Positions 26,635-35,750 of a DNA stretch of 61,460 nucleotides are shown here, one piece after another. Below the pieces are notes generated by a model. That model was not told the origin of the DNA. It did not search any database and saw nothing but the letters and a program-made list of their open reading frames with translations. Made by a program: the position numbers and the translations under genes. The stretch comes from CAUUCX01 sp041844835. GTDB lineage: Bacteria > Bacillota > Clostridia > Peptostreptococcales > Anaerovoracaceae. Numbering within the stretch: the stretch's first letter is position 1; every line of letters starts with the position of its first letter. The stretch lies in NCBI GenBank assembly GCA_041844835.1, contig JBGZBU010000029.1, positions 1 to 61,460 on the forward strand, in the 5' to 3' direction.

Positions 26635-26766
26635 TTTTCCACAGCAAAAAATAAATCGTATACAATTTCTTCAACACTTAACTGTGGATATTTAACAAAA
26701 CCTGCATCCCCCTTTTTATCAACGATATGTCCGTTTTTTACAAAAATTGTAACCATTTTATCCACA
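26635..26766 (+). promoter_or_regulatory. Cluster of DnaA-box-like nonamers
   Basis: The A+T-rich intergenic region holds TTTTCCACA (26635-26643), TGTGGATAT (26683-26691, minus orientation, one mismatch) and TTATCCACA (26758-26766, an exact consensus DnaA box) within 132 bases. dnaA, dnaN and rpmH are not nearby, so this is more likely a regulatory or titration site, or chance, than the origin. Confidence 0.4.
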
Positions 26767-26843
26767 GTTTTATCAAAAAAGCTGGTAGCCGTTGAAATTC
26801 TGCATTTTTACAATTTTTAGCATTTTATGCAAAGGAGCTCGAT

Positions 26844-28178
26844 ATGAATAAACAGAAAAAAACATCGGAAAATAAAATCAATGTCAACCGCAGCCAAACA
26901 CCGCGCCCCCTGTATAAAGAAGATGTAAACCTGAAAGAATGTGAGGCGGAGGTGCTCGCGTTTCATCCGGACGAATCGCTTATCTTATTAACGCAAAGCA
27001 TATTTTTCCCGGGCGGCGGCGGACAATCAGCGGATATCGGCGAGATATCTCTCCTGCCCGCAAACGGCGATAAAAAAAATGATAACGCGGTAGCGCATGT
27101 TATAGGCAGTGAAGAACGGGATGGGCTCATATTTCATCGCATTGCGCCAAAATGTGACGGCTCGGCGCTCCCTCAATTCACTGAAAGCTCACGCGTGTTG
27201 TTGAAATTGAACTGGCCGCACAGATTTGACAATATGCAGAGGCATTGCGGCGAGCATATCCTCTCGGGAGTGATTTACCATGAAATCCGCGGCGTAAATC
27301 GTGGATTTCACATGGGAAACGACTACATGACTATCGATATCAGCATGGAAGAAAATCCGTCACTTGATGAACTGACACCTGAAATTTTGGAGCGAATCGA
27401 GCATAATGCAAATCAAGTAATTTGGCAAAATTTGCCCGTTATTTCCATGCATTTCGACAGCGCAGACGATGCAGCAGGCATTCCTACGCGAAAAAAATTG
27501 GAAATATCGGAAGATATAACAATAGTTTCGATCGGAAGCACGGAAAATGCAGCGGACTGCGTGGCATGCTGCGGAACTCATCCCAAGTCGAGCGGACAGG
27601 TGGGACTTATAAAGATATTGAAAGCGGAAAACTACAAGGGAATGTTTCGACTGTATTTTGAAGCGGGAGAGCGAGCATACAAAGATTATGCGCGGAAACA
27701 TCAAATTATTCGCAACATTTCAAATGCGCTCAGTTGCGGTGCGGATGATCTTTCCGAACGATTCACGGCATTTGCGCATAAAATTGATGAGCTCAACAAA
27801 CAGCTCGTAAACATGAAAAAAGAGCTCATCGCTCAGTACATAAACGATTGTGAGCCGATTGCAGTGCATTCTTCCGATCCAGATAAAGTGACAGTATTGT
27901 ACAGGGAATATCCTCTCCTAGGTGAGCGCGATCTGCTCAGCATGGGAGCGTCATTATCTTTACCTGATAATGTAATATTTGCCGCTACGGGGAATGATCC
28001 GCTCACGCTTTTCATTTTCTCAAATTCGGTAAAACTCGACTGCGGCATGCTAATAAAAAACAATGCCCACGTATACGACGGGAAAGGGGGCGGCAGGCCC
28101 GATAACGCGCGAGCCCGCTTCCCGAAAAAAGAGCACATCGGGCTTTTTATCGATCTGCTCGAGAAACATCTGCGCTAG
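26844..28178 (+). CDS. Alanyl-tRNA editing protein (AlaX-like, with DHHA1 tail)
   Basis: A free-standing AlaRS-type editing protein that hydrolyses Ser-tRNA(Ala) or Gly-tRNA(Ala). The 444 residues have FFPGGGGQSAD (about 53), the zinc site HCGEHILSG (HxxxH, about 133), the second half of the zinc site CCGTH (CxxxH, about 237), a coiled-coil-like linker (about 300-335) and a C-terminal DHHA1 domain ending GKGGGRPDNARA. No aminoacylation domain, so this is not AlaRS. Length matches the long AlaX class. AAAGGAG precedes the ATG. It follows the orphan gene on the same strand by about 290 bases. Confidence 0.9.
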   Translation: MNKQKKTSENKINVNRSQTPRPLYKEDVNLKECEAEVLAFHPDESLILLTQSIFFPGGGGQSADIGEISLLPANGDKKNDNAVAHVIGSEERDGLIFHRIAPKCDGSALPQFTESSRVLLKLNWPHRFDNMQRHCGEHILSGVIYHEIRGVNRGFHMGNDYMTIDISMEENPSLDELTPEILERIEHNANQVIWQNLPVISMHFDSADDAAGIPTRKKLEISEDITIVSIGSTENAADCVACCGTHPKSSGQVGLIKILKAENYKGMFRLYFEAGERAYKDYARKHQIIRNISNALSCGADDLSERFTAFAHKIDELNKQLVNMKKELIAQYINDCEPIAVHSSDPDKVTVLYREYPLLGERDLLSMGASLSLPDNVIFAATGNDPLTLFIFSNSVKLDCGMLIKNNAHVYDGKGGGRPDNARARFPKKEHIGLFIDLLEKHLR

Positions 28179-28212
28179 CCGCGGCAGTCCACGCGAAAAT
28201 CCATGTAAAATG

Positions 28213-29685
28213 TCAGCGCTTGCCGAGTGCGCTCCTATTTTCTCCCATGTATATAAGTATGCGCTGTTTTCGTTCCTTATTGACAGGAGCGATTTGGCAA
28301 ATCATTGCAAAAATTATTGCATTCGATACCAATGCAAACAGCCCCGCAGTCAGCGGATTTATTTTCGCACCGCATATCAAAAACAAGAGCACGATTATCC
28401 CGCCGAGCATCCCTGAAACCGCGCCTTCAGCTCCCGCCCGTTTCCAAAAAAGCGCCCCGCACGCCGCCACTGCAAACTGTCCGAAAAGACCGAATGCAAC
28501 CGCCATTAAATCAAAAATTTCCGGCTTTATGATCATGGAAAAAAGAACCGCTACGGCAAGAATCGTAAGAATACAGTCCTTTGCGGTATCTTTCAGCCAA
28601 TTATCGTCAAATTTGACACCCAATTTGTTTTTATGCGCCGCCGATACGTACATCTGAATCATCGCGTGGAGCTGAGCATTTGCGACGGGAAATATCGCCG
28701 ATGCAATACCGCAGATAAGTATAGTTGCGCTCGCTGCATCAAAATTATTCAAAATCAAAACGGGCAGCATATAAAAGCTCTTAACGGTGTGCTCTGCGGA
28801 AAAACACGAAATTACGGCAAGAATGACAATCCATATGACGACGAGAACGCAGCAGAACGCTATCAACCTGACTATCCATGAATGTCTGCCGAGCATCTGC
28901 GGTTTTTCAATTGAATAATAGCGCAACCACATATGTGGCATCATTACCATTCCGAGCGGAACCACAACGCACATCGCAATAATCTCCATAAAATCGAGAT
29001 TTTTCACTTTGCCCATCAACATTTCAATCGGTGCCGCAGTAAACGAATAGTTCTGCACTCCCACAAAGCTGATAATCACGAAGGACAAAAGCGTCAGCAA
29101 TACAAAACCCGCATAATATAAATCCATCATGATTATATTCTTGATGCCGTGCCCCCAAAGACTGATCGCAATAAGACTTGCAAACAAAACCATCCCCACC
29201 CACCATGAAAGCCTGCCTCCGGATGCAACCATCACAATCACCCCGCCGGCGGACAGGTGGAGCAGCAGAAACATGAAACACGACGCCATCGCAACTATGA
29301 AAAAGACCGCATTGAGCATACGAGAGCGGTATATATCATCGAAAAAATCGAGCATTCCGAGGTAACCGTGCCGCTTGCCGTATCCAGAAATATTTTCTCC
29401 GAAAAAAACGATCAGCAGTGCAAGCAGCAGTGGCAACAGTGACGCCAATATATACGGCGAACCTTTGACTGCAAAGGAGTTCGGCACAATCAAAAACAAC
29501 AAGCTTCCGACAGAGGTCGCAAAAATCGAAAAAAAAGCGAAACTTGAGCGCATATTTCCGCTATGCAGGAAAAAATCCTCGGCTGTGGGCAATGTTTTTT
29601 CACCGGCCAACTCGGCAATTATCAACGGGATAAAACAAAAAACGCTTATTATCATAAGTACACCTGTCGTAATGACTATACTCAT
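28213..29685 (-). CDS. Sodium:solute symporter (SSS) family transporter
   Basis: 490 residues with about 12-13 hydrophobic helices and the SSS core pattern, including GKRHGYLGMLDFFDDIY and the discontinuous-helix region ATSVGSLLFLIVPNSF. Moves a solute (amino acid, organic acid, pantothenate or similar) with Na+; the substrate is not apparent. The ATG at 29685 has AGAGG 10 bases upstream. Convergent with the alanyl-tRNA editing gene and divergent from the histidine kinase at 29914, with a shared 228-base control region. The kinase pair may therefore regulate this transporter (inference). Confidence 0.87.
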   Translation of the reverse strand: MSIVITTGVLMIISVFCFIPLIIAELAGEKTLPTAEDFFLHSGNMRSSFAFFSIFATSVGSLLFLIVPNSFAVKGSPYILASLLPLLLALLIVFFGENISGYGKRHGYLGMLDFFDDIYRSRMLNAVFFIVAMASCFMFLLLHLSAGGVIVMVASGGRLSWWVGMVLFASLIAISLWGHGIKNIIMMDLYYAGFVLLTLLSFVIISFVGVQNYSFTAAPIEMLMGKVKNLDFMEIIAMCVVVPLGMVMMPHMWLRYYSIEKPQMLGRHSWIVRLIAFCCVLVVIWIVILAVISCFSAEHTVKSFYMLPVLILNNFDAASATILICGIASAIFPVANAQLHAMIQMYVSAAHKNKLGVKFDDNWLKDTAKDCILTILAVAVLFSMIIKPEIFDLMAVAFGLFGQFAVAACGALFWKRAGAEGAVSGMLGGIIVLLFLICGAKINPLTAGLFALVSNAIIFAMICQIAPVNKERKQRILIYMGENRSALGKR

Positions 29686-29877
29686 ATTTCAATTCCTCTC
29701 AAAACTGTTACAAATCTGCCGCTTTCGTAAAAAGCGCCCTGTCCGTACGAAAACTTTCGTTAATGAAATTATTTTACCACAGAATCATAAGTTTTCAGCT
29801 TTCATATTTTCAAATGGAGAAAAGAAATATAGCGAAATATATGCATATATATCGCCGGATAAAATATACGGGTAATT

Positions 29878-29907
29878 TTGAAAAAACTCCCGAATCTGTG
29901 CTAAAAT
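29878..29907 (+). promoter_or_regulatory. Promoter directly before the histidine kinase start codon
   Basis: TTGAAA (29878-29883), an 18-base spacer, TAAAAT (29902-29907). The predicted start falls on or within a base or two of the ATG at 29914, and no ribosome binding site lies before that ATG. This points to a leaderless mRNA. Confidence 0.55.
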
Positions 29908-29913
29908 ACCTGC

Positions 29914-31662
29914 ATGGGTATAGATTACAATTCGCTGGTGCTTTTGAGCTTTTTCATACTTGCAACAGCTACATCAATGACATATTTTTTTGTTTTTTAT
30001 CGTACAAAAACAAAATTCATGAAATACTGGGCTGCTTCAGCCGCGCTGTATGCTGTCAGTCTTGTGCTCTTATATCTCAGAATCACCGGGGCTCAGGGCG
30101 AAAATTCCTTCAGATCTCTCATGAGCATACGAATGCTGGTCGACATGCTGGGGATAATCCTTCTGCTGCGAGGCTCATATGCATTTACTCATGCAAAAAT
30201 GCCGTCGTACTGGTATCGATTCGGCATTTATCTGTGCCTTTGGGTGCTGGTTGCGGTCACGTGCAATATGGATCTCCTGACCGCCATTTTCCCCGTCGCG
30301 TTTTTTGACTTTCTCGCCACCCTCGCCCTCTGCAACAATATATCATCTCAATGGAAACTTCCGAATATTGAGTCATTGGTAGCGTTTTCCGCATTCCTCC
30401 TGTGGGGCAGCAGCAAAGCGTTGCTTTCCGTGCTGGTTGCAATAAAATCGATTTCACCATATGGATATTCCACCGAAATCATAATGTTCATAATCATAAA
30501 TTTGTGCATACTGTCCGTTTATATTCAGGAGAATACGCGCCACACGCAAATTTCCGAACGCCTTTACAATGCGCTTTCAAACAATTCCAAGAATGTAATC
30601 TTCTATTATCAAATTCTTCCGGTTCCCTCGTTTGAATACATCACCCCATCCGCCGAGGAGGTCACGGGATACGGGCAGGAGGATTTTTACGCGGATCCGC
30701 GAATTTTTATCAAACTGTCCGCGGTAGATGATATGGAATATGTAGACAAACTTTTCACGGGAGAGCTCGGTGATCTCCGCTCACAGGAATTCAAGCTGCA
30801 TAAGAAAAACGGAGAGGAATTGTGGGTGGATTTCAGCAGCAAAGTCATATATGAGAACGGTATCCCGTACGCCATAGAAGGACATTTTTCGGACATCTCA
30901 ATATACAAAAAAACCGAAGCCCTGCTTGAAACCTCCAAAATATCCAGGCAACGGCTGATTTCGTATGTTTCACACGAGCTGAAAACTCCGATAACCTCCA
31001 TACTGGGATATGTGGGCGCGATCACGGACGGGACATTTTCGACGCCGCACGAGCAGGAACAGGCTCTGAAAATCGTCGACTCTAAAGTACGCAATATGGA
31101 ACATCTCATTAACGATTTGTTTCAACTCACTAAATTGGAATCCGATCAGTTTTCATTTGAATTCATGCTCGTTTCTGCAAAAAATCTCTCTGAAACATTG
31201 GTTAATAACCACCTCCACGACATACGTGAAGCGGGGCTTACACACAAAGTCAGAATAAATGAAAAACAGTTAAAGGATGTGGAAGTAATTGCGGACATGC
31301 AAAGAATAGAGCAGGTTTTTTCAAACATCCTTTCAAACGCGCTGAAACATACTCCTGCCGGCGGAACCATCCGAATGAATTTTTTCTTAAATGAATCAAG
31401 GACATATTACTGCGTGCAAATCGGCGACAACGGCTCCGGCATAGACGAAAAGCATCTTCCGCACATATTCGAGCGTTTTTATTCAACTATCGAAAATGCG
31501 GTGGAGGGCGCAGAAAAGGGAAGCGGCCTCGGGCTCACCATATCAAAGGAAATCATATCGAGCCATAAAGGAGAAATAGAAGTAGAAAGCAGGGTAGGCA
31601 GAGGAACCACATTCACTTTCAAGATACCCGTATATTCACTGAGCAGCTACGAAATGGAATAG
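29914..31662 (+). CDS. 7-TM PAS sensor histidine kinase
   Basis: 582 residues. The N-terminus carries about seven TM helices (7-28, 37-57, 69-90, 96-120, 120-140, 152-175, 185-203), an integral-membrane sensor. A PAS domain follows at about 215-330 (SAEEVTGYGQEDFY, VDFSSKVIYENG). HisKA has phosphoacceptor His in YVSHELKTPITSIL; HATPase has NALKHTPAGGTI, DNGSGIDEKHLPHIFERFY and GSGLGLTISKEI. The response regulator follows after about 170 bases. Divergent from the SSS transporter. No ribosome binding site is visible before the ATG; the promoter -10 ends only 6 bases upstream. Confidence 0.9.
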   Translation: MGIDYNSLVLLSFFILATATSMTYFFVFYRTKTKFMKYWAASAALYAVSLVLLYLRITGAQGENSFRSLMSIRMLVDMLGIILLLRGSYAFTHAKMPSYWYRFGIYLCLWVLVAVTCNMDLLTAIFPVAFFDFLATLALCNNISSQWKLPNIESLVAFSAFLLWGSSKALLSVLVAIKSISPYGYSTEIIMFIIINLCILSVYIQENTRHTQISERLYNALSNNSKNVIFYYQILPVPSFEYITPSAEEVTGYGQEDFYADPRIFIKLSAVDDMEYVDKLFTGELGDLRSQEFKLHKKNGEELWVDFSSKVIYENGIPYAIEGHFSDISIYKKTEALLETSKISRQRLISYVSHELKTPITSILGYVGAITDGTFSTPHEQEQALKIVDSKVRNMEHLINDLFQLTKLESDQFSFEFMLVSAKNLSETLVNNHLHDIREAGLTHKVRINEKQLKDVEVIADMQRIEQVFSNILSNALKHTPAGGTIRMNFFLNESRTYYCVQIGDNGSGIDEKHLPHIFERFYSTIENAVEGAEKGSGLGLTISKEIISSHKGEIEVESRVGRGTTFTFKIPVYSLSSYEME

Positions 31663-31680
31663 CTTTTTACATCTCGATTG

Positions 31681-31707
31681 TGATATAATTATTGGCATAT
31701 TATATCA
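31681..31707. promoter_or_regulatory. Perfect 9-bp inverted repeat upstream of response regulator
   Basis: TGATATAAT (31681-31689) and ATTATATCA (31699-31707) are exact inverted copies with a 9-base spacer. The left arm contains a TATAAT hexamer. Centre-to-centre spacing of 18 bases is unlike the 10-11-base direct repeats usual for OmpR-type regulators. It may be an operator or a weak hairpin between kinase and regulator genes. Confidence 0.45.
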
Positions 31708-31834
31708 TGACAATAGATTCCGGCATGATCAAATGGTTGTTTCATATCGGCAACGCCGCAATACTCAACTAAATAACTGCGGTTATTATAGCATGCTGCA
31801 TCATGTCACATTATTGTTTTTGGGGAGGTGCCGA

Positions 31835-32566
31835 ATGGCTAATGAGAAGATCCTGATAGTGGACGACGAAAAACCGATAAATGATCTGCTTTCTTCGTAC
31901 ATGATGAAAGAGCAATTTGTGCCTATGCAGGCATATGACGGGGAACAGGCACTGGAAATCGTCAGAGAGCACAATCCCGATCTCATTCTGCTTGACGTGA
32001 TGCTGCCCGATATCGAGGGCACCGAGCTGTGTCTTGAGATAAGAAAAACAACCGATGTGCCGATACTTTTCGTCAGCTGCAAATCTGAGGAACTTGATAA
32101 AATTATCGCTCTGTCCGCGGGAGGCGACGATTACATTACAAAACCTTTCCTGCCCGGGGAACTGATAGCCAGAATCAAGGCAAATCTGAGAAGACATCGC
32201 AGTGTATTTGCAGCGCAATCGGAGCACGACGAAGATACCACAATTTACGAATTCCCGAATCTCCGAATAAACGTAAACACGCATGAAGTCTATGTGGGCG
32301 GAGAGCCCGTGAGTCTCACGGCGAAAGAATTCGACATACTTCGTTTGCTGGTGGAAAATCCCAAGAAAATTTTCAGCGCCGAGCAGATATTTGAAGCAAT
32401 ATGGAAAACCCCGTGCCTTATGAGCGATACAAAAACCGTAATGGTTTATATAAGCACTTTGCGCAAAAAAATAGAACCGTCGCCGGATCTTCCAAAGTAT
32501 ATAGTGAATTTAAGAGGTGTCGGGTACATATTCAATCAGGCGTTGCTTGAGGATGCAGGGAAATGA
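31835..32566 (+). CDS. OmpR-family response regulator
   Basis: 243 residues from the ATG at 31835, which has GGGGAGGTG 7 bases upstream; the frame runs further upstream without signals. The receiver domain (1-120) has DDE, phosphoacceptor Asp in LILLDVMLPDIEG, the Ser of LFVSC in place of the usual Thr, and Lys of ITKPFLPG. A winged-helix domain follows (about 140-235; SLTAKEFDILRLL, MVYISTLRKKI, GVGYIF). Partner of the 7-TM kinase at 29914-31662. It converges with rluB. Confidence 0.92.
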   Translation: MANEKILIVDDEKPINDLLSSYMMKEQFVPMQAYDGEQALEIVREHNPDLILLDVMLPDIEGTELCLEIRKTTDVPILFVSCKSEELDKIIALSAGGDDYITKPFLPGELIARIKANLRRHRSVFAAQSEHDEDTTIYEFPNLRINVNTHEVYVGGEPVSLTAKEFDILRLLVENPKKIFSAEQIFEAIWKTPCLMSDTKTVMVYISTLRKKIEPSPDLPKYIVNLRGVGYIFNQALLEDAGK

Positions 32567-32626
32567 CCTTAAATCCGTCTCTCCCGCATTCATATAACAT
32601 TCATATAATTCACATAATTTATTGAG

Positions 32627-33343
32627 CTATATGAGTGATTTCAAATATGAGACCTCGTCGCGCGTGAGATTTCTGTAATGCCCCTCTTTGAGGCGTCCGA
32701 GAACTATATCGCCTATGGCGACACGTTCAAGTTCTATGACCCTGCACCCGACGGCATCGAACATCTTGCGCACCTGCCTGTTTTTCCCCTCATAGATACT
32801 GATTTGTACGACATATGTATGTCCGGAACGCTTGACGACAGCAGCATCGGCTTTTGAAGTGATGAATCCGCCTATGTCTACCCCTTTTCGCAAAGAATTT
32901 ATTACATTTTCATCTATGCGTCCGGTTACTTTAGCTCTGTATGTTTTATATACTCGTTTCGAAGGGTGCGCAAGTCCATTGGCAAGCTCTCCGTCATTTG
33001 TAAATATCAAAAGCCCTGAAGTATTGTAATCAAGCCTTCCTACGGGATATATCCTTTCCTCGATATCCGCAACCAAATCCATGACCGTGGGTCTTTCGCG
33101 ATCATCTTTTAGCGATGTTATGAATCCTTTAGGCTTGTTGAGAACGATGTATATTTTCTTTTTTTCCAATCTGAGCGGTCTGCCGTTTACTTCAACCGTA
33201 TCCTCATCTGAAACAATGCTGCCCAACGCGAAAACGGGCTGCCCGTTAACTTTGACATTCCCGTTTTTAATAAGCTCATCCGCCTTGCGCCTGCTCGCGC
33301 ATCCCGACATTGCTATATACTTGTTCAATCTGATCTCTGCCAT
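32627..33343 (-). CDS. rluB: rRNA pseudouridine synthase (RluB/RsuA family)
   Basis: 238 residues. N-terminal S4 RNA-binding domain (IRLNKYIAMSGCASRRKADEL, 1-65) and RsuA-type catalytic domain with active-site Asp in VGRLDYNTSGLL. By analogy to B. subtilis RluB it modifies 23S rRNA helix 89, inferred from its scpA-scpB-rluB context. The ATG at 33343 lies one base after the scpB stop codon; a longer in-frame start within scpB is unlikely. The neighbourhood order (scpA, scpB, rluB) is the standard Firmicutes arrangement. Confidence 0.92.
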   Translation of the reverse strand: MAEIRLNKYIAMSGCASRRKADELIKNGNVKVNGQPVFALGSIVSDEDTVEVNGRPLRLEKKKIYIVLNKPKGFITSLKDDRERPTVMDLVADIEERIYPVGRLDYNTSGLLIFTNDGELANGLAHPSKRVYKTYRAKVTGRIDENVINSLRKGVDIGGFITSKADAAVVKRSGHTYVVQISIYEGKNRQVRKMFDAVGCRVIELERVAIGDIVLGRLKEGHYRNLTRDEVSYLKSLI

Positions 33344-33344
33344 C

Positions 33345-33986
33345 TTATTCCGTTCCCCCGTCACGCCATTTCTCATCGCCTTCGATTATAAAGCTCATCT
33401 GATTGCGCATGGTTGAAGAATCATCAGCGCCGCCGCCCTCTAAAATGTCATAATTATCATCGAACATTTCCGCTATTTCATCCAGAGCAGGCAATTCCGA
33501 CAGCGCGCTCAATCCCATGTATCTCAAAAATTCGGCGGTTGTGCCGTACATTACGGGTCTGCCGACCGCCTCCGATCGCCCCAGCTCACACACAAGCCCC
33601 TTTTTCTGCAACCCGTCGATTACCCGATCGCATTTCGTTCCTCTTACGCTTTCAATTTCACTCTTAGTCACCGGCTGTTTATATGCTACAATTGCCAGAA
33701 CTTCAAGTGCCGATCTGCTCAGGCGTTTTTTCTTTACAGGAGTACACATACGTCTTACATATATTTCATTTGAAGACAATGTCACAAATTGAAACGCCCC
33801 GTCTATTTCACGCAGACGAATGCCTCTCCCCTCTTCTTCATACTCCTTTTGCAGCTCGCGCAGATACCTGTATGCCGAAGCCTCGTCCAGATCCATTGCA
33901 TCAGCCATGCTTTTTACGCTCAGCGGCTCCCCCCACACAAACATCATCGATTCAAACGCGGATTTTATTCTCTTCCCGCCGCTCAT
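33345..33986 (-). CDS. scpB: Segregation and condensation protein B
   Basis: A 213-residue kleisin-associated winged-helix protein of the Smc-ScpA-ScpB condensin. Shows the family core FESMMFVWGEPLSVKSMADAM, LSRSALEVLAIVAYKQPVTK and VRGTKCDRVIDGLQKKGLV. ScpB dimers bind ScpA and compact and segregate chromosomes. It overlaps scpA by 4 bases (ATGA) and is followed after one base by rluB, so the three are translationally coupled. Confidence 0.95.
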   Translation of the reverse strand: MSGGKRIKSAFESMMFVWGEPLSVKSMADAMDLDEASAYRYLRELQKEYEEEGRGIRLREIDGAFQFVTLSSNEIYVRRMCTPVKKKRLSRSALEVLAIVAYKQPVTKSEIESVRGTKCDRVIDGLQKKGLVCELGRSEAVGRPVMYGTTAEFLRYMGLSALSELPALDEIAEMFDDNYDILEGGGADDSSTMRNQMSFIIEGDEKWRDGGTE

Positions 33987-34783
33987 TGTTCAATCTCGCC
34001 CTTTCCATGTAATTTCACATCTATTCTTCCAAACAAACTTTTTTGATACACGTCTACCAACTTCTGTTTTGCCATTTCCAACAAAGTCGTAAAAGTAAGC
34101 ACTTTTTCCATCTTTTGAATTCTATCCTTATCCACATAATCGGAAAGTTCGCAAACAAGTTCGTTGCCCTCGCCGATCAGATCGTTGAACTCGATGCAAT
34201 CCCGATCGCTGCCGGCGAATGCGGCAAGGATGGCATTTGACTTATTTTCCATGCTTTGCTTACGCCTCTCCGCTATTATGTAATGCTTGCGCACCGCTTC
34301 AATTTTTTGTTTTTTCTCAATAAAGCGGGCGAACGCCTGCACAAATTCGGCGGCGCCCAGTGCAAGATACTCGTCAGGCTCATTTAAATACGCGGATATA
34401 TCTTCCTGAGGTTTTTCAAAAACGTTTTGCATCTCATCTTCAAACCGTTCAAGGACTTTCGCCGCATTTTTAAAACGTTTATACTCCAGAATCTTAAAAA
34501 CAAGCTCACTGCGAGGGTCCTCCTCTACAAATACGCCGTCTTCATTGACAATCACCCTGGGGAGCAGCATCCTTGATTTGATGTCAAGCAATGTCGACGC
34601 GAGCACTAAAAACTCGCTTGCAGGTTCCACATTGATCGACTGCATATCATTCATCCAATCCATATAATGATCCGTGATCTCAGCTATTCTGATGTCATAT
34701 ATGCTCATTTGGGCATTTTCAATCAGGTGAACGAGCAAATCGAACGGACCCTCAAAGATGTCGGTTCTAACTTTATATCCCAT
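33983..34783 (-). CDS. scpA: Segregation and condensation protein A (kleisin)
   Basis: 266 residues, the kleisin bridging Smc heads. N-terminal FEGPFDLLVHLIENAQMSIYDI is the family signature. The central ALDAL-type region (ASEFLVLASTLLDIKSRMLLP) and C-terminal winged helix (VLTFTTLLEMAKQKLVDVYQ) are complete. First gene of scpA-scpB-rluB. GAGAAAAGATA precedes the ATG. Confidence 0.95.
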   Translation of the reverse strand: MGYKVRTDIFEGPFDLLVHLIENAQMSIYDIRIAEITDHYMDWMNDMQSINVEPASEFLVLASTLLDIKSRMLLPRVIVNEDGVFVEEDPRSELVFKILEYKRFKNAAKVLERFEDEMQNVFEKPQEDISAYLNEPDEYLALGAAEFVQAFARFIEKKQKIEAVRKHYIIAERRKQSMENKSNAILAAFAGSDRDCIEFNDLIGEGNELVCELSDYVDKDRIQKMEKVLTFTTLLEMAKQKLVDVYQKSLFGRIDVKLHGKGEIEQ

Positions 34784-34948
34784 TATCTTTTCTCACAATT
34801 ACATTATAACTGTCATCTGATGATTATTCTATCACAGGAGCCGATGGGATGTCGAGAATCTCGGCACGCATATTAAATATATGCAAACAAAAAAAGGCTC
34901 GTGCCATAAAAATGCTATAAAAACACTGCAAAAAAGTGCGGCATTATA

Positions 34949-34989
34949 AATAAAAAACCCGGTTCAGCACGAAACTGAATCGGGGTTTT
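34949..34989 (-). terminator. Terminator after lytic transglycosylase gene
   Basis: AAAACCCGGTTCAG-type and CTGAATCGGGGTTTT-type arms (about 34955-34968 and 34975-34989) pair with minor mismatches. On the minus strand a T run (TTTTTTATTT) follows. Confidence 0.75.
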
Positions 34990-35021
34990 GACGGTTTTCG
35001 CTCTTTTAAACAGCTCAGGAA

Positions 35022-35750
35022 TCAAACTCTCGAAGTCGGATATCCGTTCGCCGCAAGGAATTCTTTTATTTGATAATATGTTCCCTGGAAACGATTTGCA
35101 TGCGAAAGAGTGTATTGTCCGCGCTTTACACGACCTTCTCCGTACGCATATGCTGCAAGAGCTTTATTCCAATCCCCGCCGAATGTTTTCATATTTGTAG
35201 CAAGCACTGCCGCACCCACATTTATATTCGTCTGCGGCTCATACAGCGCGGCACGCGAAGCGCCGAATCTGCTGCCCGTAGCGGGCATGATCTGCATTAG
35301 GCCGATCCCCCCGTCGGGAGCGGTCGCACCGGATGAAAAGCGACTCTCATGTCTGCAAATCGACATGAGCAATTTTTCATCCACACCCTGTGCAACTCCC
35401 GCCGCGATAAACTTGTCCGCAAGCTGCTCTGCAGCGGCTGCACCCAGCCCCGGTGATATCGTCAGTATATATGCGCCCAAACCTTGCCTATATCTCTCGC
35501 TATGGCGTAATTTTATCGTTTCTTCAGAAGCGTTTAAAATCTGACTATCCGCGCTGCCGCCGCTCTCTTTTTTATCAAATGGCGCCGGATCCGCATCTCC
35601 GACAATACAGCTCCTTACGAATGAAGAGCCGAACTCAATAAAATCCGCATCATACGTGTCCGCAGCACAAAGCGAAACCGATAAAAACATTGACATTGAA
35701 ATCAAAAGCGTCATTCCGATAAATTTATTAAAAGCATTATTCGATCTCAT
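35022..35750 (-). CDS. Exported lytic transglycosylase (SLT domain)
   Basis: 242 residues. Signal peptide (MRSNNAFNKF, hydrophobic core LLISMSMFLSVSLCAAD), a low-complexity spacer to about 85, then a GH23 SLT domain. Catalytic Glu is in CRHESRFSSGA, followed by GGIGLMQIMPATG, ALYEPQTNINVGAAVL and the AYAYGEGRV region. It cleaves the MurNAc-GlcNAc bond of peptidoglycan to 1,6-anhydro products. The ATG at 35750 is chosen because the signal peptide begins there and TGGAA lies 4 bases upstream; the frame extends to 35804. Monocistronic. Confidence 0.9.
   Translation of the reverse strand: MRSNNAFNKFIGMTLLISMSMFLSVSLCAADTYDADFIEFGSSFVRSCIVGDADPAPFDKKESGGSADSQILNASEETIKLRHSERYRQGLGAYILTISPGLGAAAAEQLADKFIAAGVAQGVDEKLLMSICRHESRFSSGATAPDGGIGLMQIMPATGSRFGASRAALYEPQTNINVGAAVLATNMKTFGGDWNKALAAYAYGEGRVKRGQYTLSHANRFQGTYYQIKEFLAANGYPTSRV

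Noticed and set aside
26496..26765. 89-residue minus-strand frame covering most of an intergenic region
   Set aside because: Overlaps the end of the orphan gene on the other strand, lacks a convincing ribosome binding site, and its start lies in the DnaA-box region. Probably an A+T-rich chance frame, though not excluded.
26555..26843. Chromosomal replication origin
   Set aside because: Only three boxes, no dnaA, dnaN or rpmH nearby, and no switch of gene strand bias consistent with an origin.
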